From NCBI GenBank assembly GCA_030248065.1, contig JASAMV010003808.1, positions 17,186 through 81,185 of the forward strand: DNA of 64,000 nt. Direction: 5' to 3'. A program made the position numbers and the translations under genes. The stretch's first letter is position 1. Each line of letters begins with the position of its first letter. Below the pieces are notes generated by a model. The model had not been told where the DNA came from, did not search any database, and saw only the letters and a list, made by a program, of their open reading frames with translations. Source of the DNA: Rhynchonema sp. JSB1_4 (Eukaryota > Nematoda > Chromadorea > Monhysterida > Xyalidae). This document shows, piece after piece, positions 34,030 through 47,094 of this stretch.

Positions 34030-37000
34030 TCAAGCTTCATACATGTATTCACTTCTTGGCATCTGAGTCTCTTTCTGCAGACCTTTTGACTTGTCCGTTT
34101 TGGTCACACTATGTTGCGACTTTGCGTCACTTTCGGTGGGCTCACGATGGCTCTTCTCAGTTGGTGTCGTTACTTTCGGTTTGTCTTCTTTCTTTTCCGT
34201 TTGATGTCGTTTGCTTCGGCGATAGATCCAGTAGCCGAATGCGATTAACGCGAGCAGAAGCAACAGCGACAGCACAAGGATGAGCACGATAGATAAGGTG
34301 TTGAATGGGCTGGGATGCACTGGAAACAAAACATTGATCGCAATGACATTCAATTTCGTCAGTTTTCCACAGACAAGGTGTCAGTAAGAGTTTTCAGAAT
34401 TTCGCCACGGGCAAATTTGGCCTTGGACGTTCACACAACATTTTTATCCGAAATCGGAGCGTAGATGATTTGCCAGTCAGACGATGTCAATCAGTAGCAT
34501 ATCCACTGACAGGTAAAAGTGACTGACATGCACAAGTGACTGTTAAAAACATTTGTTCCCCAAATACCAACTGGGTACGCAATCGGGCACGTTGTAGTAC
34601 CATTCGTTGCCCCTGCATTCCACCACCGGGTCGTGTGACATCTGTGCAGCCCAACGGTAGTCGGCCGCACATTGCAATGCTGCCCTGGTGCCCGTCTTGT
34701 ACAACTCGGTGTGCTGGATTGGTTCGGGCGTCGGCGGCTTTAGCTCGGTTGCACACGGCAATTTGATTGGCGCCGCACAAACTGAAATCGGGTAATTGAT
34801 TGAATAGCTAATTGATTAATTGGTTTGTTAAATGACTCATTGGTTTATTGATTGCCAGTTGATTGGATAATACCGTTTGACTGAATGAATGATCGAACGA
34901 ATAATGAGCAGTGAAGTGGTTCAACGTTTCCTACATTCCGTGCATTTCGATTTTGTTTGTGGAGTCCACTTGTTGTCGTGTTCGCATTCGGTGGTGATTG
35001 TCTTGCAGTCCAAACCAGTCGGGCACAATTTCTCATCGTCCCAGTACAGACCCTTTGCACATGACAGTTTCACCTGAAAAGCTGCTGTGGATGTTTCCAG
35101 TAAATTGAGGTGGGCCTCGCTGTCTTTGCCTGAAATCCTTTCGGCACCAGCAATTTGTCATTGTCGGTCACCGCGTGTTTGGCATCGAGCGAGATGTTAA
35201 CCCGATTTTTCGTCTTCTCCTCCTTCATAGCGCCCAAATCGCAAGCTGAAGTGGACACTCATTGAGATTGAGAGGATAGAAATATGCATAAAACTCACAC
35301 GAAAGACCCTGGTATTCAGGCACCTGGAGTGCATTTGAACTTGCGCCAATCGGCGTCCCAGATACCGTTTTTGCAGGCAACTGGGGTGTTTGGCAACGCA
35401 ACCGCTCCTGCGTTGATGTGACCCTGTTTGCACTGAAGCATCACCGAATCCCCTGATTGACGCAGTAGTGGATGCTTGGACACGTGACCCCTGACTCCGA
35501 GCGTGTAGCTGAACAGCAGGTGGTTGCTGGACAGCTCAGCTGCGTCAATTGCGTCGCAACCTGAAATTTTGCTCGAAAATTATTCCGAAAAGGATAGTAT
35601 CAGGATATTTCAAATCAGTGCATGGCAAAGCATGCCAATCTTTGACTGGTTGCTCACTAGACACCACCTACCCATCACGCATTGCTTTGGTGCTGTCCAT
35701 TCGAGTTCGTCCATTGCATCTTGTCGACGGCACCAGATGGCTTGTTTGGTGCTGGCTGTGCCCTTGACGTGGTGTCCTTCATTGCATTCAATCTGCAACA
35801 GAATGTGGAATTGATCATCCTTTGTCACTCTGTTACTGCCAGATTAACTTGTTTCAATCATTGATTGATTGCCTGGATAATAACGTATTGCTATTGGATT
35901 ACCCACTTCGATAAAATCGCCATAACCGTGTTCGTGCTCAACAATGTCAGCAGCCAGTTCCTTGAAATTTTCAATCTTGACACTTGTCGGCGATGGACAG
36001 ACTGAAATGTAAAGTCACAAAAAACTTTGGAAGGCACATTATTATTGTTTTCTTAACAAAACAATCTAACTTTGCACACATTCGGGCACAAAATAGTGCC
36101 ATCCGTTGACGGTACATTCCATCACTGCTGGATGGGGTATCATCGCTGCCCATTTGTGCTTGGCTTCACATTTGATGTTGATCTTGGTGCCGATCGAGTA
36201 CAAGTGGTTGGTGTCATTCAGCGTTTTCGGTTCGGGTGGGACAATCTCGGTTTTTGGTGGCAGTTGTGGAGAGTCGCAGACTGGAAAGTCAGGGTGCCTT
36301 CACGTTCTGAATGTCATCTACAAACGTTATGCATACACCACGCAATCAATGGGCATGATAACAAACATAGATTATTGATCGTTTCAGCAGCGGTTTCTCC
36401 CTCTGATAAAATGACCAATTGAATAGATAAATACACAATGAGTTTTACGTTCGACACATTTCCATTCGGTCGGATCGTTCGAGTCCTTCCTGACCCATTC
36501 ACGATTTTGATTGCATTCGACGGTGACCGAGTCGCATTGATCGCGATTAGGTGGACACAAGCGTGCGAATTTGTCGGTCCAGAACAGACCGGATGGACAG
36601 GACAGAATCACCTGCAAGATTATTGCTTCAAAAAACGTATTGTGTGAAACATCGTCGTGCATTTAAACCTGTGTATCAACCGTCACCAATTGCAGGCCAT
36701 TCACGGTCACGGCTGGCTTCGATGGCGCACCGTTAACGACACGATTCGTGTGAAGTTGGTGAATTAAAGCGCCGAAATCGCAGGCTGAAGAAATTTATTC
36801 CTCTTTTTCAAAAATGATGCCTTTCAACTGTACTTGTAACCAACATTGTTCGCACTCAGTCACATTTATCTGCCAGTCTCCTTTGTTAGTGCATTCCATG
36901 GTTTGACAATCGCGTGAAACATCAGCCGGCCAGATGTAGGGCAGCACGCACTCAACGGTGACCTTGGTGCCAATCGAGTACAGCTCGGAGGTGCCAGATA

Positions 37001-40000
37001 CTGGACAAGTCGCGGATTGGATAGCCGTATTCGAGGGAAGCCATTGGTTCGGTGAAGAACAGACTGAAATTACACATGTTTCAAAAGCTACATTTCAGTC
37101 TTAGTGCAAAGCAACTTGTTTCTCACGCTCAGAGCATTTTAACTGCGAGGCAGCTTGTCCGTCCCTGGGTGTCCATTGATGGTGCAGGTCGCAAGCGATC
37201 GCCACCGAACTGCAGTTGACTTGTTCGGCGGGACACAACTTGGCGGTGTCGGACGTCCAAAACAGACCAGGCAGACATGACAGCGCGATCTGCAGTCGAG
37301 AATGTAGGCACAGTTTTTGCGCACACAACCATAAAATTCGTCAAGGAAATTGCATCACCTCAGTTCCTGAGGGCACAAGCTGCTTGCCATCTGCCGACAC
37401 GGGATCAATCGACGGGGCACCAACTGTAACGCGGTCGTTCTTTGTGGTTTCGTGCAGAGCGACGACATCGCAGGCTTGAAAATGATGAGTTTTTTTACAA
37501 ATGTTTGTTGAATGAGAATAACTCTGAATGTCCGCTCACCAGGTTCGCATTTGTAGTTCTCCGGCGTGAGCAAGCCTGCCCAATTACCATTTCTGCACGG
37601 CAAAGGTGCATCCGCCCAGGCACTGCCCTTGGCGCGAATATGACCCTGTTGGCATTGAAATTCGATCGTGTCGTCGGCCCGGCGTAGATTCGGCAGCGAT
37701 TGAATCACACCCTGGCTGCCTAGAGTGTAGCTGATCAACACGTTGTTGTAAGCGAATGCTTGCTCGTTTTGGATGTTGGGGCAACCTGAAATACCTGTGC
37801 TATCAATAATGGCGCAAGCGAATGCGCCCATTTACACATTTCACATGGAATGGAATCGGTCCCGAGACAGTGACTTATAAAACCATAGGGCAACATTCCA
37901 CGAATTCTTCAGGACCCAAACTGCTAGTTTCATCAAGATTACGAATGCGAGAGTTATTTTAGGTACAAACTCCAGACTTACATCTGAAGGGCCCGCATTT
38001 CCGGGCCCAAACTTCTCGGACAGACCAAGGGGGACTGAACTACCTCTCACCTAGTAATTGGTAACTCCAAGATGTATATAATGGGAACTCGCCTTGTACA
38101 CAGTTTTTCGCATTTTGCCACTTTGGTTCAAGGCCCACCAATTCACATTTGATTGTTTGCTTGAAGTTGGATTCGCCTTCGATGTGATAGGACACGCTGA
38201 TACACGACAATTCGGTGTGGCTGGATTGTGGGAACATCATCTCCGGTTGTTTCACGTTTGTGATTGTATCAATTGGAAGAACGCAGGCTGAACAGGAAGG
38301 TGAAAAGCTCGCACCTTATCTGATTTCGGCACTTTGGCAACATCCTTTAAGCAGTCTTCGTATCAGCAAAAAAGTTGTTCATTGAATATTTTGCTGGTGG
38401 TTGGAATTGGTATGCTCTTATAAAAATCTCGTTTTCTCCAGAAATTCACGCGATTCGCCAAATGATGCGAGAGGTTAAAAAACACGAATTCCAAGTTCCA
38501 CACGCTTCTCTGCAGCCCACCTTTCTCACACGAGAAAGTATCTGGTTTTGGCGACCATTTTGGCTCCGTGTGACCAGCGATGCAGCGGATGAACTTGGGC
38601 TCGCAACCACCTGCTTTGCAATCATTCTGGTCGGACCACATAAATTTGCTGTCGGCATCGGAAATACATGTGACCGAAATCTGTGGCGAAAAATGAAAAC
38701 CAGATTATGATTTGTTCTTTTCTACCTCTAGAATGTCAGACATTTACCTTTTTGTCATCACTGACGTCAAAATAGTCATCAAGGATCAGTTCTGGTTGGA
38801 CAGCCTTGACATTGTTGCCGAAGCCACGATTCAACTCATCGAAACTGCAGACTGGAAATGTTAAGATGTTTCATAAATTTTATTGAACTCAGAATTTTCA
38901 AAAAGATCAACCTTTCTTGCACGCCTTCCGGTCTTCCCATTGGCCAGTTTCCTGACACTTGATGGTCTGTATCTTTGCCTGCAGATCGGGGACATACGAT
39001 TTATTCTGACAAGTCAGGGTCAGGATGGTATCCGTGTAGTAGAGAGGGTGATCGGTGGCGTATTGTGCTGGAGGCTCGCTTTCAACAATAGTGATTAATA
39101 GATTTTTGTCAGGCTCGGTTGCTGGGCTGTACTTTGAGCATGCTGCAAAAAACCTGTTTTCAATAAGAGTGATGAACAAGAAACTTTTTTTTGTTCAACC
39201 TTTTTTGCACAGAGCGGCATCAATTGTCAAAGTCGTTCCCTCAACCGGCTTCCAAGCCCCGCCTTCACATTTGAACGACACTTCTTTGCTCGTGATATCC
39301 TTCATCTGCCAGATGTAGTTCTGTTGAATCTTGCAGCTGAGCTGAGCTGCTGAATTGGCGATATGGTACGACTGTGACTTGCTCTGAAATTAGCTAAGTA
39401 TAACTTCTTGTTGCTAGTAAGTTTGATCAGCCGAATTTCACCAACCGTGAAGTCGCTGTTGTCACTGTATTTGACATATCTGCCCTCCTTGTCAGATGCG
39501 TCTGGGCAGCCTGCACACAATGCAAAGTGACTGAACAGTTTCGTCTGGAGATGACATCATTCTTTTCGGGCTCGCCCAGATAGACCCGAAACCCGAAATG
39601 CAATTTTTTCTATGTCCATGTTTTGGGTTTCGGGTTTTTGAAAAAAAAACCCCGAAACCCGAAACACAAAGCATGGTAGTCGAAAATGTTTCGGTTTTGC
39701 TACTTATAGCTGACGCAAATATTAATACAGTCAGCCAAAACATTTTCGAACATCATGCTTCGTGTTTCGGGTTCCGGTTTTTTTTGAAAAACTCGAAACC
39801 CGAAGCACGGACATAGAAAAATTCGTATTTCGGGTTTCGGGTCTATCTGGCTGAGCCCTTCTAAAATGCCTGTCTTGTTTAACCTGGTACACATTCCGGT
39901 GCATCTTTCCATTGCACATCCTGCCCAGCGCCCTGGCGATTGCACTCAACGTCCATCGATGCTTTGGAGGTGGCCTTGAAGTGATACCCTTCTTTGCAGG

Positions 40001-43000
40001 CAATCTTGTGTATGCCGACGGGGTAGGATGGCTTGCCAATGGGATCAACGTTTTGGATGTTGGTAGCAAGGCAAACTGTTTTTGGTTGTTCAGGTTTTTG
40101 TAAATATCAGAGAACGTGAAATGACACCACAGACTTACAGCATTTTTCAGTTGCGCAGGCAGCACACACCGGCGCGCAGTCGAAATCGCAAACGGACTCG
40201 GTGCGGCACTGCTGACAGAGACTGCCATTGGAGACACAGTTTAGGTTCGGATTGTGGTTCAAGGTGCACCCTGGAGGAAAGACAGCCTGCGTACATTTTG
40301 CGTTTTGCATAATTGTTTCTCAACCAACCATTCATCGTTATCAGTCCGAATTCTACGCATCCTATAGTTGAGGCGACTCCTCTGTCAGACTGTTCGTGGT
40401 TGTTGAGTTTGCATGTGCTCGTCTCTGTCCAATATGAGATGGAACAGCAATCAGCGGATCGATTGTACGAGTTCTCAGTTTGTGCGATGCAGCGTTCGGC
40501 ACAGTCTTCTTCTGATATATTTTCAATTGCATTTTCGGTTGCATCTGGGGCAGTACACCCCTTACGATGAACGAAACCGACATGCATATCGTAGATCGCA
40601 ACTGGAAGAAGTATGGGCAATCCATCGGCTCATGGCACTTTTTATACACACAGCGCATGCAGCAGCACACGCCATTTTCTAAACAAATTGTACACTTTGA
40701 GCAAGTGTCATACTTTGATGACCGCTTTTTAATTTATCCGGTTTTCATTTGCTGCTTGACATAATACTTTTCTGCCCTCTTGTAAAATTTGGGGATGTTT
40801 CAACTGATAACTGCAGAGAATAGATGCATTCATTGACGCCAGTAATGTAGCATGCAGCCTGTGTTTGCGAGTGCCATGAGCTGGCGGATTGCCTATACAA
40901 TGAATTGTTCCAAAAGGTATGAGATAAGCTTTATTTCGCTTAGTTCATCGAATGTAATATATTTTTGAGTGGAATCGTGAAACTTGTTGATGTTTTGGGA
41001 TGATCTAGTTCTGAACTAGATGGGACCCGTGCCTACGGCCCGGCTACAGCGCCTCGCCCGTGCCGTGCCATAAACACATACACATACACACATACGTCTT
41101 CCTGTTTTAGTACTATAGGTATAGATGTGTACATAACCCCAACAAGTAAGCTCCCAGTGCGCAGGGTTTTTTGGCCTGCCGCGGTTTGCGCTTGACTGAG
41201 GCCAAACCGCCAACCCGCCATCGGATTGTTGTGTTCAGCACACAAGGTATGCTGTTAGCACAATCAAAAGTGCATAGAGCACACCTGGCAAAAAGTGATC
41301 GAAAATGCTTTTTATTGGTATGGTTGGCCGCTATGGTGCGTACTTGCCAGTACAGTAGCCATCATAACACTACGCCATGTGCTGACTTGGTTCGGCCTGC
41401 TGGCTTTGGGCTTGGTATCAACACATGCATGTACGCGCCATTAAAAAGGGCTCGGGACATAACCGAAGGAAGAGCAGCAGGACATATTGTTATATGCCGT
41501 TTGGAAAGCATTCTGAGAGCAAGCATTCTGAGAGCCTATGTCACGTGACGGCCATATTTCTCGAGAACACAAGTTTGTCCCTAAATCTTGAGGTCGCGCT
41601 TTGCGATGCAGAAATAAGAATGTAATGGAGAAATAGAGCATAGTCAAAAGTACCGTAAAGTAGGGTTCTTAAATTTTGAAACTCGTGGCTACCTACCTCT
41701 GTGACAGGCCTAACAGTCCATTAAATTGCTACTTAGCTAGTTACATTCATTGACAGAATTGTGACACATTATGGCCACCGATTGCGTTGCATTCGAAATA
41801 AAAAATTTTAGAGAAACGACTGTGTTAACAACCTATCAAGGTCAGAAGACGCCAAGGTCTACAGATCTCTCGGGGCAGCCATGCTAACCTGAATAAGATA
41901 TTCAGCTATAATTGCTTGCTGTTAATAGCTATTGAAAATGTGGTAGCACCAAACAATGTATCTCGGGGGTAGCTTTCGAACGATATGTGACAAGTCCCAA
42001 TAAATTTTTACACTTGAGGGCAGAGGCCAAAAAATGCTTTTTTGATGATTCTGGAATGAATCGTCACGTCACCGAGTGCAATTTCCGAATTTTGACCGTT
42101 TCTTGTCCATAGTATGAGATAGTATGGGCATGTCATATATCGCTCGATAGCCACTTTGAAGCTACCTCGTTTGATGCTATCAAGTGTGCAATAGTGTTTA
42201 ACAGTAGCGACTTATGGTCAATTATCTTATTCAGGCTGGCATGGCTGCAGCAGCCGGTCCATGGAGTTTGAAGTCTTGAAACTCTCTAGATTGTTGGACT
42301 GTGAGCTTGCCTGACTTTCTCGTTTCCAATAGATGCAACACGAGGCCTATTTACATCATATTTCTGTAAATGAATGCAATTAGGCAGTTTAGGGGGAATT
42401 TTTGGGTGTTTATCGTCCTGTCACGCCGCTACCTAAGTGTTTCCAAATTTAAAAACCTTATTTTCTGATACTTGCAACAATGCTCCATTTTTCTATTGCA
42501 TTTTCATTTCTACAACACAAAGCGGGGCCTCAAAATTTACAGACAACTTGTGTTCTCGAAAAATGTGGTCGATTTTGTCTCGGTCGGCATAGCTCGGTGT
42601 AAACGTGAAACATTGCCTGTTATTAACGTGGAATGTTTCAAGTTTACACCGAGGTCTATCACACTGAGCTGTCGACCGAGCTTTCCACCGACCTTTACAC
42701 CCAACTGACCATTACACCGTTTCGAAAATATCACCCTATGTCTAGATGCCACAAAACAACGATTATGGCACAAAATATACCCATGGTAGCAGGATTGTTT
42801 CAAAAAAGTGGTTAATTAAAAAAATTTTAAAAAAATAATTTTTTTTGAAACTCAGATTTTGCTTCTTTTTAATAAAAAAAAGTTGCCCAAAATGGGCTGA
42901 AATGTCCAAAAATGGCCTTTTTCGAGGCAAAAAATTGGCACTTTTTTCTGTGGACGGGACAATTTTTCCAAAATCGCGCCTGCGGCGCCCTGTATTGTCC

Positions 43001-44423
43001 CCAAATCCGTACAGGGATGCGCGGGGCTGGTCTTTTAGAGTGATGTGGCACCGATAATGTACTACTGCATGCTGCTGCACATGTATATATGCAGGTATTA
43101 TGGTGCAAAACCGGGCGCGCAAAGTCGATCTGACACGCAAGATTTGGGCTGTAATCGATATTTTGATGGTCGTATGTCAGATATTCGGCATTAGATGCAT
43201 TAAAATACGTTGTACAGCATGCTACAATATATTAGAGTAACATCGTTAGTGAACATCAACCTCACACTGGTCGGAGACCATAGAATCTGCACAATACTAC
43301 CGGGTGTCACCGGCACCGCACAAGTTGGGTCTCAGGCGAAAATTTTTCAATTTTTGAAAAATATGTTGTATCGATTTCATTTATCCTGAAACGTCGTTTG
43401 CAACACTTTTCTAATAAAAAAATTTTCGTCAAAAAAATCAAAAATTTTTTTTTTTAAAAAAGCTCGTTAATAAAAATTTTTTTTTCAACCCTGCATGGTA
43501 GGGTCAGGTGATGTCAACGGTAGCAATTTTTATGCAAAAATAGCACTTTCAAGGCAAAGATAGAGAAATTCTCGAATTTTAAAATAATGAAAAGTTTTTA
43601 TTAATTTTTGGAACGAATTTGTTTAAAAAAACTTTTTTGTAATAAAACAAATTTTATTGAAAAGCCACTGGTTTCATTGAAATTGGTTAAGGTCGCGATA
43701 TATTCTCAAATCCAATCAAATGTACGTACTTATCAGTTCGAGTGCAGCAATTTTTCACATCGAGAACCGAAATTTTTGTGATCCGGAATAAAAAAGGTAC
43801 AATTAAAATGAAAAAGTAAACAAAAGTGCCGAAGAAAGTCAAATAAGTGCCCCCGAATAACTCCCTGGTGGGGCGGTTATTCCGAAGATTTTCAGATAAG
43901 CCTACATTTCAGCAATGTTTCATCTATTCAGACACAGTGGGGGCTTACTTGGGAAAACTATTCTTTCTGAAATCTCAAATCCGATCTGTCCCAAATAAGC
44001 CCCTAGGGAACTTGTTTAGCATTCTCCCTTAGAAATGTCTAAAAACTAAAAAAGTTGAAAAAGTTCAAGTACAAATTTTTTAAATCCAACCGTAAAATGA
44101 TACAGAATGGCTCCATCATTCCTCAGATTCATCAACTTCTTCTAGTAACTATCTCAGTATTTTTTGCAGTCCGGTGGGCTGTGGCTAAGAGGCCAAAAAC
44201 TCCTCAAAAAAAGCTAAAAGCACACTGGCACCCTACCAGCTGACTTGTTAGGGTTAAGTTACGCAGGTATAGTCGCGTACCCACACCTGGATACTCTGCG
44301 TTTTAGGAAAAATTCTTTTGAAGGTAGATTTTTTCAAGCAATTCAGGTTCGATATGGAATCTGCAAAAAAAATTGGTCACCTGCACATAAAGGCAGCATC
44401 AGAAAGAGGCAATGCAGTTCCAT
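34030..44423 (-). CDS. Receptor C: PAN-like, Cys-rich and fourteen CCP/sushi domains, transmembrane, tail
   Basis: Exon 1 (44423-44381) encodes a short signal peptide (MELHCLFLMLPLCA) ending in phase 1 before a GTGACC donor. Exon 2 starts at 40601 with the PAN/Apple-like domain (RSADCCSI). Then come a Cys-rich domain (about 40304-40146, CQQC...EKCC) and CCP domains at about 40084, 39515/39370, 39142, 38855/38690, 38288, 37783, 37478/37298, 37064, 36782/36617, 36284, 36002/35800, 35563, 35245/35077 and 34780; paired positions mark domains split by an intron. The last exon (to 34030) holds the transmembrane helix (LSIVLILVLSLLLLLALI), a Lys-rich tail and the end SEYMYEA. CCP7+8, CCP9+10 and CCP13+14 are repeats of one two-domain unit, also present as CCP4+5 of receptors A and B. 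Intron 1 is 3.8 kb of transposons. It is divergent from the gene at 44578. Surface recognition is inferred. Confidence 0.78.
39568..39858. mobile_element. MITE with CCAGATAGACCCGAAACC ends
   Basis: Inverted ends GGGCTC, then CCAGATAGACCCGAAACC; a second internal palindrome reads GGTTTCGGG...CCCGAAACC. 291 bp, no coding capacity. It lies in the intron between the CCP1 and CCP2 exons of receptor C. The flanks (TTC on both sides) could be a 3-bp target duplication. Confidence 0.65.
40612..40895. mobile_element. MITE family 1, copy 2, against an exon of receptor C
   Basis: Same ends and interior as 2692-2981. Its left edge is only about 10 bp upstream (on the minus strand) of the PAN-domain exon of receptor C, so the branch point and part of the acceptor context must come from the element. 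Confidence 0.75.
41548..42575. mobile_element. Inverted-repeat element, about 1 kb
   Basis: About 165-bp imperfect inverted repeats: CGAGAACACAAGTTTGTC on the left and its partner inverted on the right (GACAACTTGTGTTCTCG), each followed by long similar stretches. The interior has no open frame of note. It lies in intron 1 of receptor C. The ends and target duplication are uncertain. Confidence 0.6.
42583..42735. mobile_element. Partial copy of the palindromic element at 46166-46391
   Basis: Contains the central palindrome (TCGGTGTAAACGTGAAACAT and its partner) and the right arm ending CGAAAATATCACCC. The left arm is missing, replaced by the neighbouring 1-kb element. Confidence 0.6.
42790..43493. 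mobile_element. hAT MITE, copy 1
   Basis: 704 bp starting CAGGATTG and ending CAACCCTG, flanked on both sides by CATGGTAG (42782-42789 and 43494-43501), a perfect 8-bp target duplication. It is nearly identical to 47095-47799 in the same orientation. It lies in intron 1 of receptor C. No transposase. Confidence 0.92.
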
Positions 44424-44577
44424 GTCCAAAATTGATCCGATAGAGTGATGATTGATGAAATATCCAAATGATCAAGTTTCAATAATAATAAAATAAAACG
44501 ACTATTTTTACAAATCTGGCTAAACAAATCTTTCACGAAAATTTTTCTGTTTCTTCAAAACATTGACTAAAATCAGC
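44424..44577. promoter_or_regulatory. Shared divergent promoter region, module 3
   Basis: 154 bp between the proposed start of receptor C (44423, minus) and three-finger gene 3 (44578, plus). Part of it (from about 44480) is duplicated at 46554 in front of the truncated three-finger 5' end. No specific motif was recognised. Confidence 0.55.
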
Positions 44578-45385
44578 ATGCACCCGTCTGTTCTGCTGAT
44601 CATAATTGCGCTGAACTCAACATTTATTTGCAAGACAGCGAATTTGACATGCGCCGTAAAGAACTATCACGATGCTGAGATTGGGAATCAGACTGACTGC
44701 GCATGCTGCGAAGCGGTAAGCAAATCAATGATTCCAGAAGTCTTCAACAACGAACTCACTGTTCATACGTTTCAGGCATTTATGCCAGAGAATTCGGATT
44801 CACCATCGGAACTCAGCATTGTTCTGCAATGCATGAAGAACCATACTGACTGCGTACAGATTAACTCGTGTTTCGAGAGAACAAACGGGGGCGGACGATG
44901 CTTCTGTGATAACAAAGACCAATGTAACTCCCTGGAATACTGTCAACACAAATGCTACCCAGGTTTGGTGTCTGGGTCGAATTTTGGGAACCTGTTGTGC
45001 TTAGGACAAACCGCAAGTAGATTCAGACCAATATCTAACGGCAACTACCGGCCAATCTAAAATTACCTCCCAAGGTTATCAAGATTCTCAATGTAAAAGC
45101 GAGGCATGCATTCTTGCAAATTCTATCCCACTTCCAGTATCTTCGGTATCAACAAACAATGACTCTGCGACAAGGCCGACCGATAAGCCAACGACGCCCA
45201 AATCCGATACGATTGCGTACATCGTGATCGCAGGGGTGATTGTGTCGGTCGCTTTGGCCTCCGCCGTCGGCGTAACATTTCTAGTCATATTTCTGTGCGT
45301 GAGTTTTTTTAGAAAGTATTGGCCCAATATATAGTCAGTATCAGAGCGCACTAATGCTAGTTTATTTTTCAGAAAGAAGGATTAA
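44578..45385 (+). CDS. Three-finger (Ly6/ET-like) membrane protein 3
   Basis: Four exons encode 164 residues: 44578-44715 (signal peptide, SVLLIIIALNSTFIC, then CACCEA), 44776-44962, 45138-45294 and 45373-45385. Intron 1 is 60 bp and happens to be open in frame, but GTAAGC...TTTCAG and the paralogs show it is an intron. The ectodomain contains CFCDNKDQCNS, a C(x)CxxxDxCN three-finger signature, plus an extra Cys pair (CQHKC). A Thr/Ser/Asp-rich stalk (VSSVSTNNDSATRP) precedes the transmembrane helix (YIVIAGVIVSVALASAVG), and the tail ends LKKD. Intron phases 0, 1 and 2 match the other two paralogs. Its binding partner is unknown; receptor C is head to head. Confidence 0.82.
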
Positions 45386-46165
45386 GTCCGAATCTCGACG
45401 CCGACGTGCTACTTTTGGTCCAAAACATATGCATTCTTGACCATCTTATTGCCCAAGAAACTAAAGCCAAATACCATAAAACCTTCAATATGAGCAAACA
45501 ATATTTGATCTAAAATGACTCTCGACTTGACAAATGTGATCAATTGTATCACCAATATATTATGAAAGAGAAATTATCCCCTGAAAAATGATACGGGCTA
45601 TCAGAATTGCATTATTATCTCGCTCGACCGATACTTCCCCAAAACTTATGATTGCAAGAGTTTTGAATTTTGAATCTGACCAAATGCGTGATACAAGAAA
45701 TAAAGGGAGTACTGGTGCACATGTTGACGCATGCATTTTGATGTCTTTTGCAATACTTTTTTGTCGAATTGCTATCGTTGGTCCCAACGCTACACTCGCT
45801 GCTTGTTCTGCATGTTGACTGCTATAATTGGTTAGAATTGCCAACAACACATATTTACCCGTTTTTGCCAAAAATGTGCCACGTAATCCACGCAGCGTTA
45901 CCGTACCGCATTCTCAGCTGATTACCGTAATCCAATTGAACTGCTTGGTGGTGTATTCAATACTATGGATGGGTTGCTGACATATGGCGAACAATATTGC
46001 GAGCGATTTGGTAAATTGAATAAAAACTTTGCGGTTCGAATCATCGGACCAGCCTTTTATTGCAGTTGAAGGCGATATTAGCTTGGTGTTAGAATAGTGT
46101 TTTGGTGAGTCGTTGATGTAACTGAGTGGCATTTATATGCATACGTGCATAACATCGCCGACGTT
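45386..46165. other. No gene recognised
   Basis: Downstream flank of module 3. No exon, repeat or RNA gene could be supported by eye. Confidence 0.4.
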
Positions 46166-46391
46166 GGGTGATATTTTCGAAACGGTGTAAAGGTCAGTTG
46201 GGCGTAAAGGACGGTGTAAAGTTCGGGCGAAAGCTCGGTCGGCGTAGCTCGGTGTAAACGTGAAACATTGCCTGTTATTAACGTGGAATGTTTCAAGTTT
46301 ACACCGAGGTCTATCACACTGAGCTGTCGACCGAGCTTTCCACCGACCTTTACACCCAACTGACCTTTACACCGTTTCGAAAATATCACCC
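46166..46391. mobile_element. Palindromic MITE, GGGTGATATTTTCG ends
   Basis: 226 bp, starting GGGTGATATTTTCGAAACGG and ending with the inverse. A central palindrome is built on ATGTTTCAAGTTTACACCGA and its partner. A partial copy lies at 42583-42735. No coding capacity. Confidence 0.75.
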
Positions 46392-46553
46392 AGTCCGACA
46401 TCCCTAGGTTGTTCACAACAATCGTTCGCGTCAAAAGTGAATCAAGGTACAATGCAGAAAAAGTGAACATTCCAGTGTTTAATGGACTGTTCAGAAAAAA
46501 GAGTTTATGTGCAAAACCAATAGTCGTTTGCCCTGAATTCTGATTCAAATATC

Positions 46554-46690
46554 ACACTGGCTAAAATTTGAGAATATACTATTTTTGCAAACCTGGCTTT
46601 GCAAATCTTTCACGAAATTTTTTTTGTCTAATCTCAACATGCACCCGTCTGTTCTGCTATTTACAATTGCGCTGATTTCAACATTTGGCG
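46554..46690 (+). pseudogene. Truncated 5' end of a three-finger gene
   Basis: About 135 bp match the promoter-proximal region and signal-peptide start of three-finger gene 3: a shared AAATCTTTCACGAAA leader, then a start codon at 46639 giving MHPSVLLFTIALISTFGVQ. After that the similarity stops and no Cys-bearing exon follows. It is a remnant of another module copy. Confidence 0.7.
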
Positions 46691-47094
46691 TACAAGTGTT
46701 CACGTTCACGCAACGTTTTCTGTTGTCCTTTGCAACATTTTCGTGTTTTTTCTTCGGCTACTTCGTTTCGACTCGGAATCGCCCGTTTCAATTCTGCAGA
46801 CTTTTGCATTTTGATCGCAAGAATTTGTCCAACAACACAAAGCAACTGGCTTTTTCAAAAACAGTCCAATGAAATCGCAGCCTTTTGACTCGTTTGACAG
46901 AAACGTCGTCTTTCGTTGTTTATTGCATCGACAAGTTACTGTATGGAAAGGAGTACTGTATTTGGGTCGCTGACTTCGTAACAAGATTGTGGCTGATGAA
47001 TTGAATAAGAACACTGAAGTTCGGATCGGTAACGAACGCAGCTCATGCGGGGTTTGACAACGGTATTGGTGAGAAGGGGATGGATGGTCGTGCA

